This document shows positions 1-5,601 of a DNA stretch of 5,601 nucleotides, piece by piece. The stretch's first letter is position 1. Each line of letters begins with the position of its first letter. The position numbers and the translations under genes are program-made. The notes below the pieces were generated by a model that worked only from the letters and a program-made list of their open reading frames with translations, was not told where the DNA came from and ran no database searches. The DNA comes from Dehalococcoidia bacterium (GTDB lineage: Bacteria; Chloroflexota; Dehalococcoidia; UBA2979): assembly GCA_030745285.1 (NCBI GenBank), contig JASLOV010000271.1:1-5601 (forward strand), written 5' to 3'.

Positions 1-1000
1 ATTCGGCGTCTCCGGCGAGCCACGACATCATGGCGCGCATCTCCCCGCCGACCTCTTCGATCATGTGCGACTGGTTGCGACGGCGTAGCGCCCGGAAGCG
101 CGGCTGGCCCGCCTGGTTCTCGGAGATCCACTCGCTGGCGAATGCGCCGCTCTGGATCTCGTCGAGGATGCGCTTCATCTCCGTCTTCGTCTCGGGCGGG
201 ATGATGCGCGGTCCGCGGGTCATCCCGCCGTATTCGGCGGTGTCGCTCACGGAGTAGTACATATTGCCGATGCCGCCCTCGTAGATCAGGTCCACGATCA
301 GCTTCAGCTCGTGCATCGTCTCGAAGAACGCCGACTCCGGCTGGTAGCCGGCTTCGACGAGCGTCTCGAACGAGGCCTGGATCAGGGAGCTGACGCCGCC
401 ACAGAGGATCACCTGCTCGCCGAAGAGGTCGGTCTCCGTCTCCTCGAGGAAGGTGGTCTCCAGGATGCCGGCCTTCGTGGAGCCGATGCCCTTGCCGTAG
501 GCGAGCGCGACCTGCAGGGCCGTCTCGCTGGCATCCTGGTGCACCGCCACCAGCGCCGGCACGCCCGCGCCATCCTCGAAGACACGGCGTACGAGGTGGC
601 CGGGCGCCTTGGGAGCGATCATGGAGACGTCCACGCCCTCGGGGGCTGCGATCTGGTTGTAGTGAATATTGAAGCCGTGGGCGAACATCAGCGTCTTGCC
701 GGTGTCCATGTGCGGGGCGATGTGCTCCTCGTACACCTGCCGCTGCACCTGGTCGGGCACCAGCATCATCAGCACGTCGGAGTCGCGCGCGACGTCATCG
801 ACGGTGCCAACCTTCAGGCCGGCCGCCTCGACGCGCTCCCACGAGGGCGAACCGGCGTAGAGTCCCACGGAGACGTCGAGGCCGGAGTCCTTGAGGTTGA
901 GGGCGTGGGCGTGGCCCTGTGATCCGTAGCCGATCACGCCCAACTTCTTGCCCTTCAGCAGGTCAAGGTCTGCGTCAGCGTCGTAGTAGGTCTTCGCCAT
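1..1000 (-). CDS. ilvC: Ketol-acid reductoisomerase, class I (3' end off the left edge)
   Basis: IlvC isomerises and reduces 2-acetolactate or 2-aceto-2-hydroxybutyrate to the dihydroxy acid, using NAD(P)H and Mg2+, in cytosolic valine, leucine and isoleucine synthesis. I translated 333 codons from the ATG at 998-1000. The N-terminal Rossmann fold has the GxGxxG loop (GYGSQG, residues 24-29) and a short cofactor loop (GLYAGSPSW, 46-54). His108 and Lys131 (APKAPGH) match known active-site positions. The C-terminal knotted domain has the metal ligands Asp191 and Glu195 (ETDLFGEQ), Glu227 and Glu231, and Ser252 in SVSDTAEYG. The length fits class I enzymes (about 330-340 aa). No stop is reached: the last visible base would start the next codon with T, so the stop may be immediately outside. 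A strong Shine-Dalgarno (GAGGGGG at 1008-1014, 7 nt from the ATG) fixes the start. It is the last visible gene of ilvBNC, 35 bp after ilvN. Confidence 0.97.
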   Translation of the reverse strand, partial: MAKTYYDADADLDLLKGKKLGVIGYGSQGHAHALNLKDSGLDVSVGLYAGSPSWERVEAAGLKVGTVDDVARDSDVLMMLVPDQVQRQVYEEHIAPHMDTGKTLMFAHGFNIHYNQIAAPEGVDVSMIAPKAPGHLVRRVFEDGAGVPALVAVHQDASETALQVALAYGKGIGSTKAGILETTFLEETETDLFGEQVILCGGVSSLIQASFETLVEAGYQPESAFFETMHELKLIVDLIYEGGIGNMYYSVSDTAEYGGMTRGPRIIPPETKTEMKRILDEIQSGAFASEWISENQAGQPRFRALRRRNQSHMIEEVGGEMRAMMSWLAGDAE

Positions 1001-1035
1001 GATCCGTCCCCCTCGGTCCCCGATCGGTGCTCGCG

Positions 1036-1611
1036 CTACTTGCTGGTGAACGGCAGCTCGCCCTCGGGCCGCCTGCCGGACTCGGTGTGGAAGCGCTGGA
1101 GCTCGTCCGGCTCTTCCTCGTGTACTGCCGCTGTCTGTTCGCCGCGCGTCATCGCGACGCGGCCGGTACGCACCATCTCCATCACGCCGTACGGGCGCAA
1201 GTTCTCGACCAGCGCGTCGAGCCGGTCTTCCTCGGCAACGACCTGGATGATCAGGCTGGTCGGTGAGAGATCGATCACCTGTGCGCGGAAGATCTCGACG
1301 ATGTCGAGCACCCCGCGGCGGTTGATCGCGCCGCATCGCACCTTCAGCAGCACTAGTTCGCGCGTGACCGTGTCCTCGCCGGTGAGATCGGAGACCTTGA
1401 CGACGTCGATCAGTTTGTTCAGCTGGTGTTCGACCTGCTGCACGATGCCGTCGTCGCCGTCGACGACGATCGTCATGCGTGAGATGCCCTGCTCTTCCGT
1501 GGTGCCCACCGCCAGCGAGTCGATGTTGAAGCCGCGGCGGCGGAACAGCGACGCGACGCGCGTGAGCACGCCCGGCCGGTCTTCGACCATGGCGACGACC
1601 GTGTGCTTCAT
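1036..1611 (-). CDS. ilvN: Acetohydroxyacid synthase small (regulatory) subunit
   Basis: IlvN binds the catalytic subunit IlvB, raises its activity and confers feedback inhibition by branched-chain amino acids, classically valine. The 191-aa product has an N-terminal ACT domain (about residues 3-77; motif DRPGVLTRV, then GFNIDSLAVG and SRMTIVV) and the C-terminal small-subunit domain (about 85-160; ELVLLKV, VLDIVEIFRA, VRTGRVAMTRG). Gly14 and Asn29 sit where the valine-site Gly and Asn lie in E. coli IlvH, so feedback control is probably intact. About 28 residues after the usual end form a charged, probably disordered tail (HEEEPDELQ and onward). The ATG overlaps the ilvB stop as ATGA, indicating translational coupling, and GAGGTG at 1617-1622 inside ilvB serves as ribosome binding site. 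Symbol ilvN is used; ilvH is the equivalent name in other genomes. Confidence 0.97.
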   Translation of the reverse strand: MKHTVVAMVEDRPGVLTRVASLFRRRGFNIDSLAVGTTEEQGISRMTIVVDGDDGIVQQVEHQLNKLIDVVKVSDLTGEDTVTRELVLLKVRCGAINRRGVLDIVEIFRAQVIDLSPTSLIIQVVAEEDRLDALVENLRPYGVMEMVRTGRVAMTRGEQTAAVHEEEPDELQRFHTESGRRPEGELPFTSK

Positions 1612-3293
1612 GCCGTCACCTCGTCCGGCGTCTCGATCGTCTCCGCGAGCGATGCGCCGGCCGGCACCATCGGCCAGACGTTGCCTTCCGCCTCGACCTG
1701 GAAGTCAACCAGCACCGGGCCGGGGTGGTCGTTCGCTTCCTTGATGGCGGCATCGACGGATTCGATGTCGGTGACGCGCAGGCCCTTGATGCCGTAGGCC
1801 TCCGCCAGCTTCACGAAGTCCGGCTGCGACATCGAGACGGAGACGTAGTTGTCCGCGTAGAAGAGCTCCTGCCACTGGCGGACCATGCCCAGGAAGCCAT
1901 TGTTCATGATCGCCATCTTCACCGGCAGTTGCTCGTCCAGCAGCGTCGCCAGCTCATGCAGCGTCATCTGGAAGCCGCCATCGCCGCAGATCGACCAGAC
2001 CCGCTGACCGGGCAGCGCAGCCTGCGCACCCATCGCCGCAGGCACTTCGAAACCCATCGTGCCCAGCCCGCCCGAGGTGATCAGCTGGTGGGGACGGGTG
2101 AACGTCATCTGCTGGGCGGCCCACATCTGATGCTGACCGACGCCGGTGACGACCGTCGCCTCCGGGCTCAGCTCGGAGATGCGCGTCACGATGTGCTGCA
2201 CGGAGAGTTCGGGCCCGGACGGCACCGCCATCGAGTCGGTGTGCTCATCGCGCAGGGTGTCGACCTCGCGCACCCACTCGGCGTGGGCGCCCGTCTGCAC
2301 CGCGGCCGTGAGCTGGGGCAGGACCTGCTTGACATCGCCGACGATGGCGACGGTGGCCGGGATGTTCTTGTTGTGCTCGGAGGCGTCGATGTCGACGTGA
2401 ATCACCTTTGCCTCGCGGTTGAAGTCCGCGAAACGCCCCATCGCGCGGTCGTCCATGCGGTTGCCGAGCGCGATCACGACGTCGGCGGTGGAGGCGGCGA
2501 TATTCGCCTCGTACGAGCCGTGCATGCCGAGCATGCCGTAGGAGAGCGCGTGGTCGGCCGGGATCGAGCCCAGCCCCAGCAGGGTGTTGAGCACCGGCGT
2601 GCCGATCTTCTCCGCGAAGGCGACCAGCTCGTCCCAGGCCCGACCGAGGATGATGCCGTGGCCGGCGATGATCAGCGGTCGCTCGGCGTCGTCGATGATG
2701 GCGGCGGCATCGCGCACGAGTTCGTCGTCGCCCGCCCCGGGGACGTCGTAGCCGCGGATCGAGACCTCCTCCGGCCAGGTGAATTCGGCCTCCTCAAGAA
2801 AGACATCCTTGGGGATGTCGATATGGACGGGGCCGGGGCGGCCGGTCTGGGCGATGTGGGCGGCCTCGGCAAAGGTGTAGGCGAGGTCGTCCGCACGCAT
2901 CACCAAGTAGTTGTGCTTCACCGCCGGCATGATGATGCCGGTGGCGTCCGCCTCCTGGAAGCCGTCCTTGCCCAGCAGTTCACGCGCGACGTTGCCGGTG
3001 ATGAAGAGCGTCGGGACCGAGTCCATCATCGCGTTCTGAATGGCGGTCACCAGGTTGGTCGCGCCCGGGCCGGAGGTTGCCAGTGCGACGCCCAGCCGGC
3101 CGCTCGCTCGTGCGTAGCCGTCCGCCGCGTGGCCGCCGCCCTGTTCGTGCCGCACCAGCACGTGATGGATCTCCGGATGGGCAGGCATGCGGTCGTACAA
3201 CGGCAGTACGACGCCGCCCGGGTACCCGAACAGGGTGTCCACGCCAATGCGCTTCAAACACTCAAGGACGATGTCTGCGCCGCTCAATCTCAT
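1608..3293 (-). CDS. ilvB: Acetohydroxyacid (acetolactate) synthase large subunit
   Basis: IlvB is the ThDP-, FAD- and Mg2+-dependent catalytic subunit. It condenses two pyruvates to acetolactate, or pyruvate with 2-oxobutyrate to acetohydroxybutyrate, the committed step of branched-chain amino acid synthesis. The 561-aa protein has the usual three domains: pyrimidine-binding (about 1-170), central FAD-contacting (about 190-325) and pyrophosphate-binding (about 380-530). The catalytic glutamate is Glu50 in RHEQGG. SGPGATNL (74-81) follows, and the ThDP/Mg motif starts at GDG 437-439 and ends at the Asn pair 464-465. Arg-Gln-Trp474 is the conserved tryptophan of the herbicide channel. These residues separate it from pyruvate oxidase and other ThDP paralogues, and the adjacent ilvN and ilvC confirm the role. 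The start is set by alignment to family N-termini; the ribosome site is modest (GCGGAA, 7 nt from the ATG). Expression is probably governed by the upstream leader. Confidence 0.98.
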   Translation of the reverse strand: MRLSGADIVLECLKRIGVDTLFGYPGGVVLPLYDRMPAHPEIHHVLVRHEQGGGHAADGYARASGRLGVALATSGPGATNLVTAIQNAMMDSVPTLFITGNVARELLGKDGFQEADATGIIMPAVKHNYLVMRADDLAYTFAEAAHIAQTGRPGPVHIDIPKDVFLEEAEFTWPEEVSIRGYDVPGAGDDELVRDAAAIIDDAERPLIIAGHGIILGRAWDELVAFAEKIGTPVLNTLLGLGSIPADHALSYGMLGMHGSYEANIAASTADVVIALGNRMDDRAMGRFADFNREAKVIHVDIDASEHNKNIPATVAIVGDVKQVLPQLTAAVQTGAHAEWVREVDTLRDEHTDSMAVPSGPELSVQHIVTRISELSPEATVVTGVGQHQMWAAQQMTFTRPHQLITSGGLGTMGFEVPAAMGAQAALPGQRVWSICGDGGFQMTLHELATLLDEQLPVKMAIMNNGFLGMVRQWQELFYADNYVSVSMSQPDFVKLAEAYGIKGLRVTDIESVDAAIKEANDHPGPVLVDFQVEAEGNVWPMVPAGASLAETIETPDEVTA

Positions 3294-3355
3294 CGTTGCG
3301 TTCCGCTCTTTCGCGTTACTGCTGGGTCGCCTGGCCGTTGCTGTGTCGCGGTGAT

Positions 3356-3488
3356 GGCGGTGGCGTGATCGGGTGTACGCCGTCGCCGGTGCGGTGAGCG
3401 CCCGACACGCGGGCGGGGCGGCGTTCCTCTGCGGAGGAGCCGCCTAGCTGAGTACGAGTACGAGTAGCAGGCCGCGGGGGGTCGCGGC
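3356..3488 (-). promoter_or_regulatory. Putative attenuator region of the ilvB leader (competing hairpins)
   Basis: In transcription order I see: stem A, GCCGCG/CGCGGC (3483-3488 with 3471-3476, 6-nt loop); stem B, GCCTGCT with AGC-T-AGGC (3466-3472 with 3442-3449, one bulged T) enclosing the Leu/Val codons; stem C, GGCGGCTCCTC with GAGGA-AC-GCCGCC (3434-3444 with 3417-3429, CGCA loop, 11 pairs, 2-nt bulge); stem D, CGCCCG/CGGGCG (3410-3415 with 3399-3404); and stem E, GGCG-AC-GGCGT with ACGCC-AC-CGCC (3377-3387 with 3356-3366). A and B share bases 3471-3472, and B and C share 3442-3444, so neighbours exclude each other. The 3' arm of C (ACGCCG) could instead pair with CGGCGT at 3377-3382 of E. 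This arrangement after a Leu/Val-rich leader ORF fits ribosome-mediated attenuation. No run of T follows any stem, so the termination mode (intrinsic, Rho-dependent or translational) is not settled. The rest of the gap, 3294-3355, shows only the ilvB ribosome site. Confidence 0.5.
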
Positions 3489-3527
3489 GGTCAGTGACGT
3501 GCGGCTGAGATTTGTCGTGCCTGTCAT
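3444..3527 (-). CDS. Branched-chain amino acid leader peptide upstream of ilvB
   Basis: A 27-codon ORF starts at ATG 3525-3527 and ends at TAG 3444-3446, 150 bp before ilvB. Residues 20-26 read LLLVLVL, encoded CTG CTA CTC GTA CTC GTA CTC, then Ser and stop. Seven consecutive Leu/Val codons just before the stop, ahead of the operon that makes those amino acids, are the hallmark of an ilv-type leader peptide. Its product is expected to be functionless; translation itself is the sensor, with the ribosome stalling when charged tRNA-Leu or tRNA-Val is scarce. There is no isoleucine codon. It uses CTA once and GTA twice, codons I find once each in the 333 codons of ilvC, which would sharpen stalling. 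No Shine-Dalgarno precedes the ATG: the upstream bases are pyrimidine-rich (CTTCCTTCTTGTG), and the promoter lies so close that a leaderless mRNA is likely. An in-frame GTG directly before the ATG is an alternative start. Confidence 0.8.
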   Translation of the reverse strand: MTGTTNLSRTSLTAATPRGLLLVLVLS

Positions 3528-3538
3528 CACAAGAAGGA

Positions 3539-3568
3539 AGTATCGGGTCGGCGGCGCGGCGGCGTCAA
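3539..3568 (-). promoter_or_regulatory. Sigma70-type promoter of the ilv leader-ilvBNC operon
   Basis: A -35 box TTGACG (3563-3568, five of six consensus bases) and a -10 box GATACT (3539-3544, four of six) are separated by 18 bp. The -10 ends 11 bp before the leader-peptide ATG. Usual spacing puts transcription start at about 3527-3532, so the 5' UTR would be 0-5 nt. The promoter lies 25 bp beyond the stop of the tetR-type gene, so ilvBNC need not depend on read-through from that gene. Confidence 0.62.
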
Positions 3569-3593
3569 CCGGGATCAGCCGCGACCGGCGGCG

Positions 3594-4307
3594 TTACCGC
3601 CCGGGACCGTTGTCCAGCTTCGATTGCAACCCGCTCAGGATCATGTCGAGGCCGAAGTCGAACTCGTCGATGGTGCGACACTCCGCCAGCAACGGGGCGA
3701 TTTCGACGATGTGCGGGAAATCGTCGCCGGGCAGGTCCGCGAGGGCGATCGAGCGCGTCGGGGCGGGTGAGCGGCCGGGCGACGCGGAGACGAGAATGGG
3801 CGTGGCGGTCTGTTGCAGCACATAGCCGAGCACGTGCGCGACGAGCGTGTGCCAGCCGCGGTGCGCCATGTTCGCGTCGAAGCCGGCGTCGCGCATCACG
3901 CCCAGCATCGACTCCATGAGGTGGAGGTAGGCGGTGCCGCGGTTCGGTCCGGCCAGGATGATCGGGACGACGTTGGTGTGATCGGAGAGCGCCTCTCGGG
4001 CGGCGTGGGCGACGCGGCGCGTCCAGGGCGCCCAGCTTTCGCTCGCGCGCTTCGGGATATCGATCTCGGCGAAGACAAGGTCACCGATGCCGGCCAGGAT
4101 GTCGTCCTTGTTGTCGATGTGGTTGTAGAGCGACATCGCCTCGACGCCCAGCTCCGCCGCGAGCTTGCGCATGCTCAGCGCCCGCAGCCCGTGGTCATCG
4201 ACGAAGATGTAGGCGGCGCGGAAGATGCGATCGCGGGTGAGCGGCAAGCGACCGGGCCGGCGGCGACCGCCGGTGGACGGCTTTCCGACCGTTGAGGGCT
4301 GAACCAT
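3594..4307 (-). CDS. TetR-family transcriptional regulator
   Basis: This 237-aa protein is a probable dimeric DNA-binding repressor released by a small ligand that I cannot predict. The N-terminus is basic (GGRRRPGR, residues 13-20). Then comes the TetR_N fold from LTRDRIFRAA (23-32), with the helix-turn-helix at about 46-65: SMRKLAAELGVEAMSLYNHI, in which LYNHI is the typical recognition-helix end, followed by KDDILAGIGD. The remainder (about 85-220), with ILAGPNRGTAYLHLMESML, resembles the all-alpha C-terminal domain of tetracycline-repressor-type members (TetR_C). ATG 4305-4307 has no clear Shine-Dalgarno, but no better in-frame start precedes the DNA-binding domain. It shares a strand with its neighbours on both sides and has no divergent partner, so its target is not evident from position. 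Control of itself is likely from the upstream palindromes; control of ilvBNC is possible but unsupported, because I find no copy of those palindromes near the ilv promoter. Confidence 0.92.
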   Translation of the reverse strand: MVQPSTVGKPSTGGRRRPGRLPLTRDRIFRAAYIFVDDHGLRALSMRKLAAELGVEAMSLYNHIDNKDDILAGIGDLVFAEIDIPKRASESWAPWTRRVAHAAREALSDHTNVVPIILAGPNRGTAYLHLMESMLGVMRDAGFDANMAHRGWHTLVAHVLGYVLQQTATPILVSASPGRSPAPTRSIALADLPGDDFPHIVEIAPLLAECRTIDEFDFGLDMILSGLQSKLDNGPGR

Positions 4308-4342
4308 GTGAAGCTGACCAGGTGTTTGATGCTGGGGAGCGG

Positions 4343-4365
4343 TTACTTACAGCGTAAGATTACGC
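4343..4365. promoter_or_regulatory. Probable TetR-type operator: two overlapping inverted repeats
   Basis: Within 23 bp there are four TTAC/GTAA units. They make a perfect 5-3-5 palindrome, CTTAC-AGC-GTAAG (4346-4358), and a perfect 6-2-6 palindrome, GCGTAA-GA-TTACGC (4352-4365), sharing the GTAA unit. The cluster is AT-richer than its surroundings and begins 35 bp before the regulator's start codon, where an autoregulatory operator is expected. The 5-3-5 form resembles the size and symmetry of classical tet operators. That this regulator binds here is an inference. I could not pick a convincing -35/-10 pair overlapping it. Confidence 0.5.
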
Positions 4366-4494
4366 GGCGACTCGAATCGTGTCCACCGGTATTGTCGCTC
4401 AGTTCGGCGGGCCTCGCCAGGCCGGCCGCACCTCATGCAGCGCGACGGGGCCGTCGAGTCCTTTCGGCGTCGCGGTGCCGGCGTCGAGTTACGT

Positions 4495-4509
4495 CCGGCG
4501 TCAAGCCGG
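4495..4509 (-). terminator. Weak hairpin after the DUF3179 gene, possible terminator
   Basis: Seven bases after the DUF3179 stop codon lies a stem CCGGC/GCCGG with a 5-nt loop. It has only five G-C pairs and no T-run after it (ACGTAACTCG follows), so it is a poor intrinsic terminator. The rest of the 209-bp gap to the regulator (4308-4516) holds the operator-like cluster, a small GGCCT/AGGCC hairpin (4410-4423) and degenerate GACGCCGG-like repeats, with no gene that I can support. Confidence 0.25.
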
Positions 4510-4516
4510 GGTCTGG

Positions 4517-5601
4517 CTACGGGGTCCAGGTAGTCGTCTCGGACTGCGCCTGCACCCAGGCGAACCAGTACAGCTCGGTGGTGAGCACGGCGCCGTAGCG
4601 GCGGCCGTCGATGGCGCTGACGAGCGCGTCCTCCTGCACGAACCAGCGCGTGCCGTCGCCGCCGTCGTCGCCACTGGCGATCGGGCCGTCGTCGCCCTCG
4701 CCCAGGGCCTCGATCTCCAGGCCGCCGGAGCGATAGACGCGGACGGCGGTGCCCGGCCCCTCCGAGAGCAGCACGATGGCGGTCTCGCCGATGGTGTCGT
4801 GCAGGATGCCGCGCGCTCGCAATGCAGCGGCCGGGTAGGCGCGCGCCCGGCCGTCGATCACGACGCCGACGACGAGTTCCTTCGCGGGGAGCCCCGGGGC
4901 CAGCGTGATCAGCGGGAACTCCGGCTGATCAGAGTCCGGCTCGTCCCGCAGCCCGGCCCCGGCCGCGTAGTCGCGGGCGAACCCGGTGTCGAGGTCGAGC
5001 GTGAAGGTGTTGCGGTGGCGGGTGGCCCAGTCGTTCCACGTCGTGGTCTGGAGCGGGTAGCGGTCGAGCGAGATGTCCCGGCCGAGCAGGGGGCCAGCCA
5101 CCGGCTTGCCGGTCATCGCGTCCCAGAGGCTGCCGGTCTCTTCATCGAAAAGCAGTGTGCGCCCGTCGTGCACGAGACCGGATGCGCCGAGCGTGTAGTG
5201 CACGTCGCCGGCGCGGGGGTCAAGGGCGACGGCGCCGCCGCAGGGGCGGCAGAACGCGATCACGACGGGGTCACCGTCGATCTCCACGGTCACGAGCTCG
5301 TGCCAGGCGACGATGCGGCGCGGGTAGGCGTGCGCCTCTCCGTTCAGCAGCAGGCCGAACACCACGTCGTCCGCGTTCAGATAGCGCTCCTCGACACGGT
5401 GGACGAGCGCCGGCGAACGCAGCGGTTCGACCTCGTTCGGGGCGGCGCCCGCCCAGATCAGCAGGTCCATGCGCAGCGTCGTGAGCGGGAACGACTGCGG
5501 GGGCGGGGTCGTCCCGACGGCCAGCAGGTCGATGTACGCACCGTCGATGAATGAGAGCAGCCGCCCCTTCCAGGCGGCGTAGCCGGCGGGCAGTTCCGGC
5601 G
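4517..5601 (-). CDS. DUF3179 domain protein (5' end off the right edge)
   Basis: The frame is open from the window edge to TAG 4517-4519, giving 360 visible residues. An internal Met at 5468-5470 could be taken as a start, but coding continues upstream in the same frame with sequence typical of the family (AAWKGRLLSFIDGAYIDLL), so I treat the true start as outside. Features recalled from DUF3179 proteins are: an IWAG-type segment, DDVVFGLLLNGEAHAYPRRI leading to AWHELV, a CxxC motif in FCRPCGGAVAL, the repeat-like block SGLVHDGRTLLFD/SLWDAMTGKPVAGPL, a second VVIDGRARAYP segment, and a C-terminal WFAWVQAQ. The molecular function of the family is not established to my knowledge. The CxxC could hold a metal, a cofactor or a disulfide, an inference only. 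No signal peptide can be judged because the N-terminus is missing. It is on the same strand as the regulator, 209 bp away, so co-transcription is possible but not indicated. Confidence 0.85.
   Translation of the reverse strand, partial: PELPAGYAAWKGRLLSFIDGAYIDLLAVGTTPPPQSFPLTTLRMDLLIWAGAAPNEVEPLRSPALVHRVEERYLNADDVVFGLLLNGEAHAYPRRIVAWHELVTVEIDGDPVVIAFCRPCGGAVALDPRAGDVHYTLGASGLVHDGRTLLFDEETGSLWDAMTGKPVAGPLLGRDISLDRYPLQTTTWNDWATRHRNTFTLDLDTGFARDYAAGAGLRDEPDSDQPEFPLITLAPGLPAKELVVGVVIDGRARAYPAAALRARGILHDTIGETAIVLLSEGPGTAVRVYRSGGLEIEALGEGDDGPIASGDDGGDGTRWFVQEDALVSAIDGRRYGAVLTTELYWFAWVQAQSETTTWTP

Noticed and set aside
857..859. Tyr48 in the IlvC cofactor loop where many class I enzymes have Arg or Lys, suggesting altered NADPH/NADH preference.
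   Set aside because: I recall GLY-type loops in other class I enzymes, and the loop serines (51, 53) are kept, so the change alone does not support a cofactor switch.
311..922. 203-codon plus-strand frame opposite ilvC.
   Set aside because: ilvC motifs occupy the minus strand throughout, and the plus-strand product has no recognisable features.
1725..3368. Long open frame of 547 codons on the plus strand opposite ilvB.
   Set aside because: It mirrors the ilvB codon pattern, its translation is low-complexity His/Arg/Gly/Val-rich without any recognisable domain, and ilvB is certain on the other strand. GC-rich genes commonly leave such antisense frames open.
3294..3527. T-box riboswitch as the ilvB control element.
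   Set aside because: I looked for the conserved T-box sequence (AGGGTGGNACCGCG-like) and a following T-run terminator on the minus strand and found neither; the leader ORF explains the region better.
3499..3919. Plus-strand frames of 108 and 135 codons crossing the ilv promoter and the end of the TetR-type gene.
   Set aside because: Arg/Ser/Ala-rich shadow translations without ribosome sites; they overlap well-supported minus-strand features.
4308..4598. Plus-strand GTG-initiated frame of 96 codons diverging from the regulator, a possible divergent target gene.
   Set aside because: No ribosome site, it runs antisense into the DUF3179 3' end, and its composition looks non-coding after the first 20 or so residues.
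4379..5554. 391-codon plus-strand open frame opposite the DUF3179 gene.
   Set aside because: Same GC-driven antisense artefact; the minus strand encodes a recognisable family along the whole stretch.

Overview
The window is a GC-rich stretch, roughly two-thirds G+C by eye, in which every convincing gene lies on the minus strand. In transcription order (right to left) these are the 3' part of a DUF3179-family gene, a TetR-family repressor, a short regulatory leader peptide, and the branched-chain amino acid genes ilvB, ilvN and ilvC. The ilvBNC order, class I (short) IlvC, GC content and a DUF3179 protein together suggest a Chloroflexota lineage (Dehalococcoidia- or Thermomicrobia-like) or an actinobacterium. 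This assignment is an inference from remembered family patterns, not from a search.

Region 1-3293 is the ilvBNC operon. ilvB (acetohydroxyacid synthase catalytic subunit) overlaps ilvN (regulatory subunit) by an ATGA junction. ilvC (ketol-acid reductoisomerase) follows 35 bp later and runs off the left edge within at most a few codons of its expected end. Together these proteins catalyse the first two common steps of valine, leucine and isoleucine synthesis, with ilvN expected to provide end-product feedback.

Region 3294-3593 is a 300-bp non-coding gap with the most informative signal in the window. A good sigma70-type promoter (TTGACG, 18 bp, GATACT) is followed only 11 bp later by the ATG of a 27-codon ORF, 84 bp with its stop. 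That ORF ends in the Leu/Val run LLLVLVL just before its stop codon. Overlapping, mutually exclusive hairpins follow. This looks like a transcription- or translation-attenuation leader for ilvB, probably made from a leaderless mRNA. No U-tract terminator is visible.

Region 3594-4516 holds a TetR-family regulator of the tetracycline-repressor C-terminal type. About 36 bp upstream of its start is a compact cluster of TTAC/GTAA half-sites forming two overlapping inverted repeats, probably its own operator. Region 4517-5601 is a DUF3179 protein with a CxxC motif; its start lies beyond the right edge.

I see no mobile element, CRISPR array, tRNA, rRNA or evident new system. The genes are ordinary biosynthetic housekeeping; the ilv leader architecture is the part worth follow-up.
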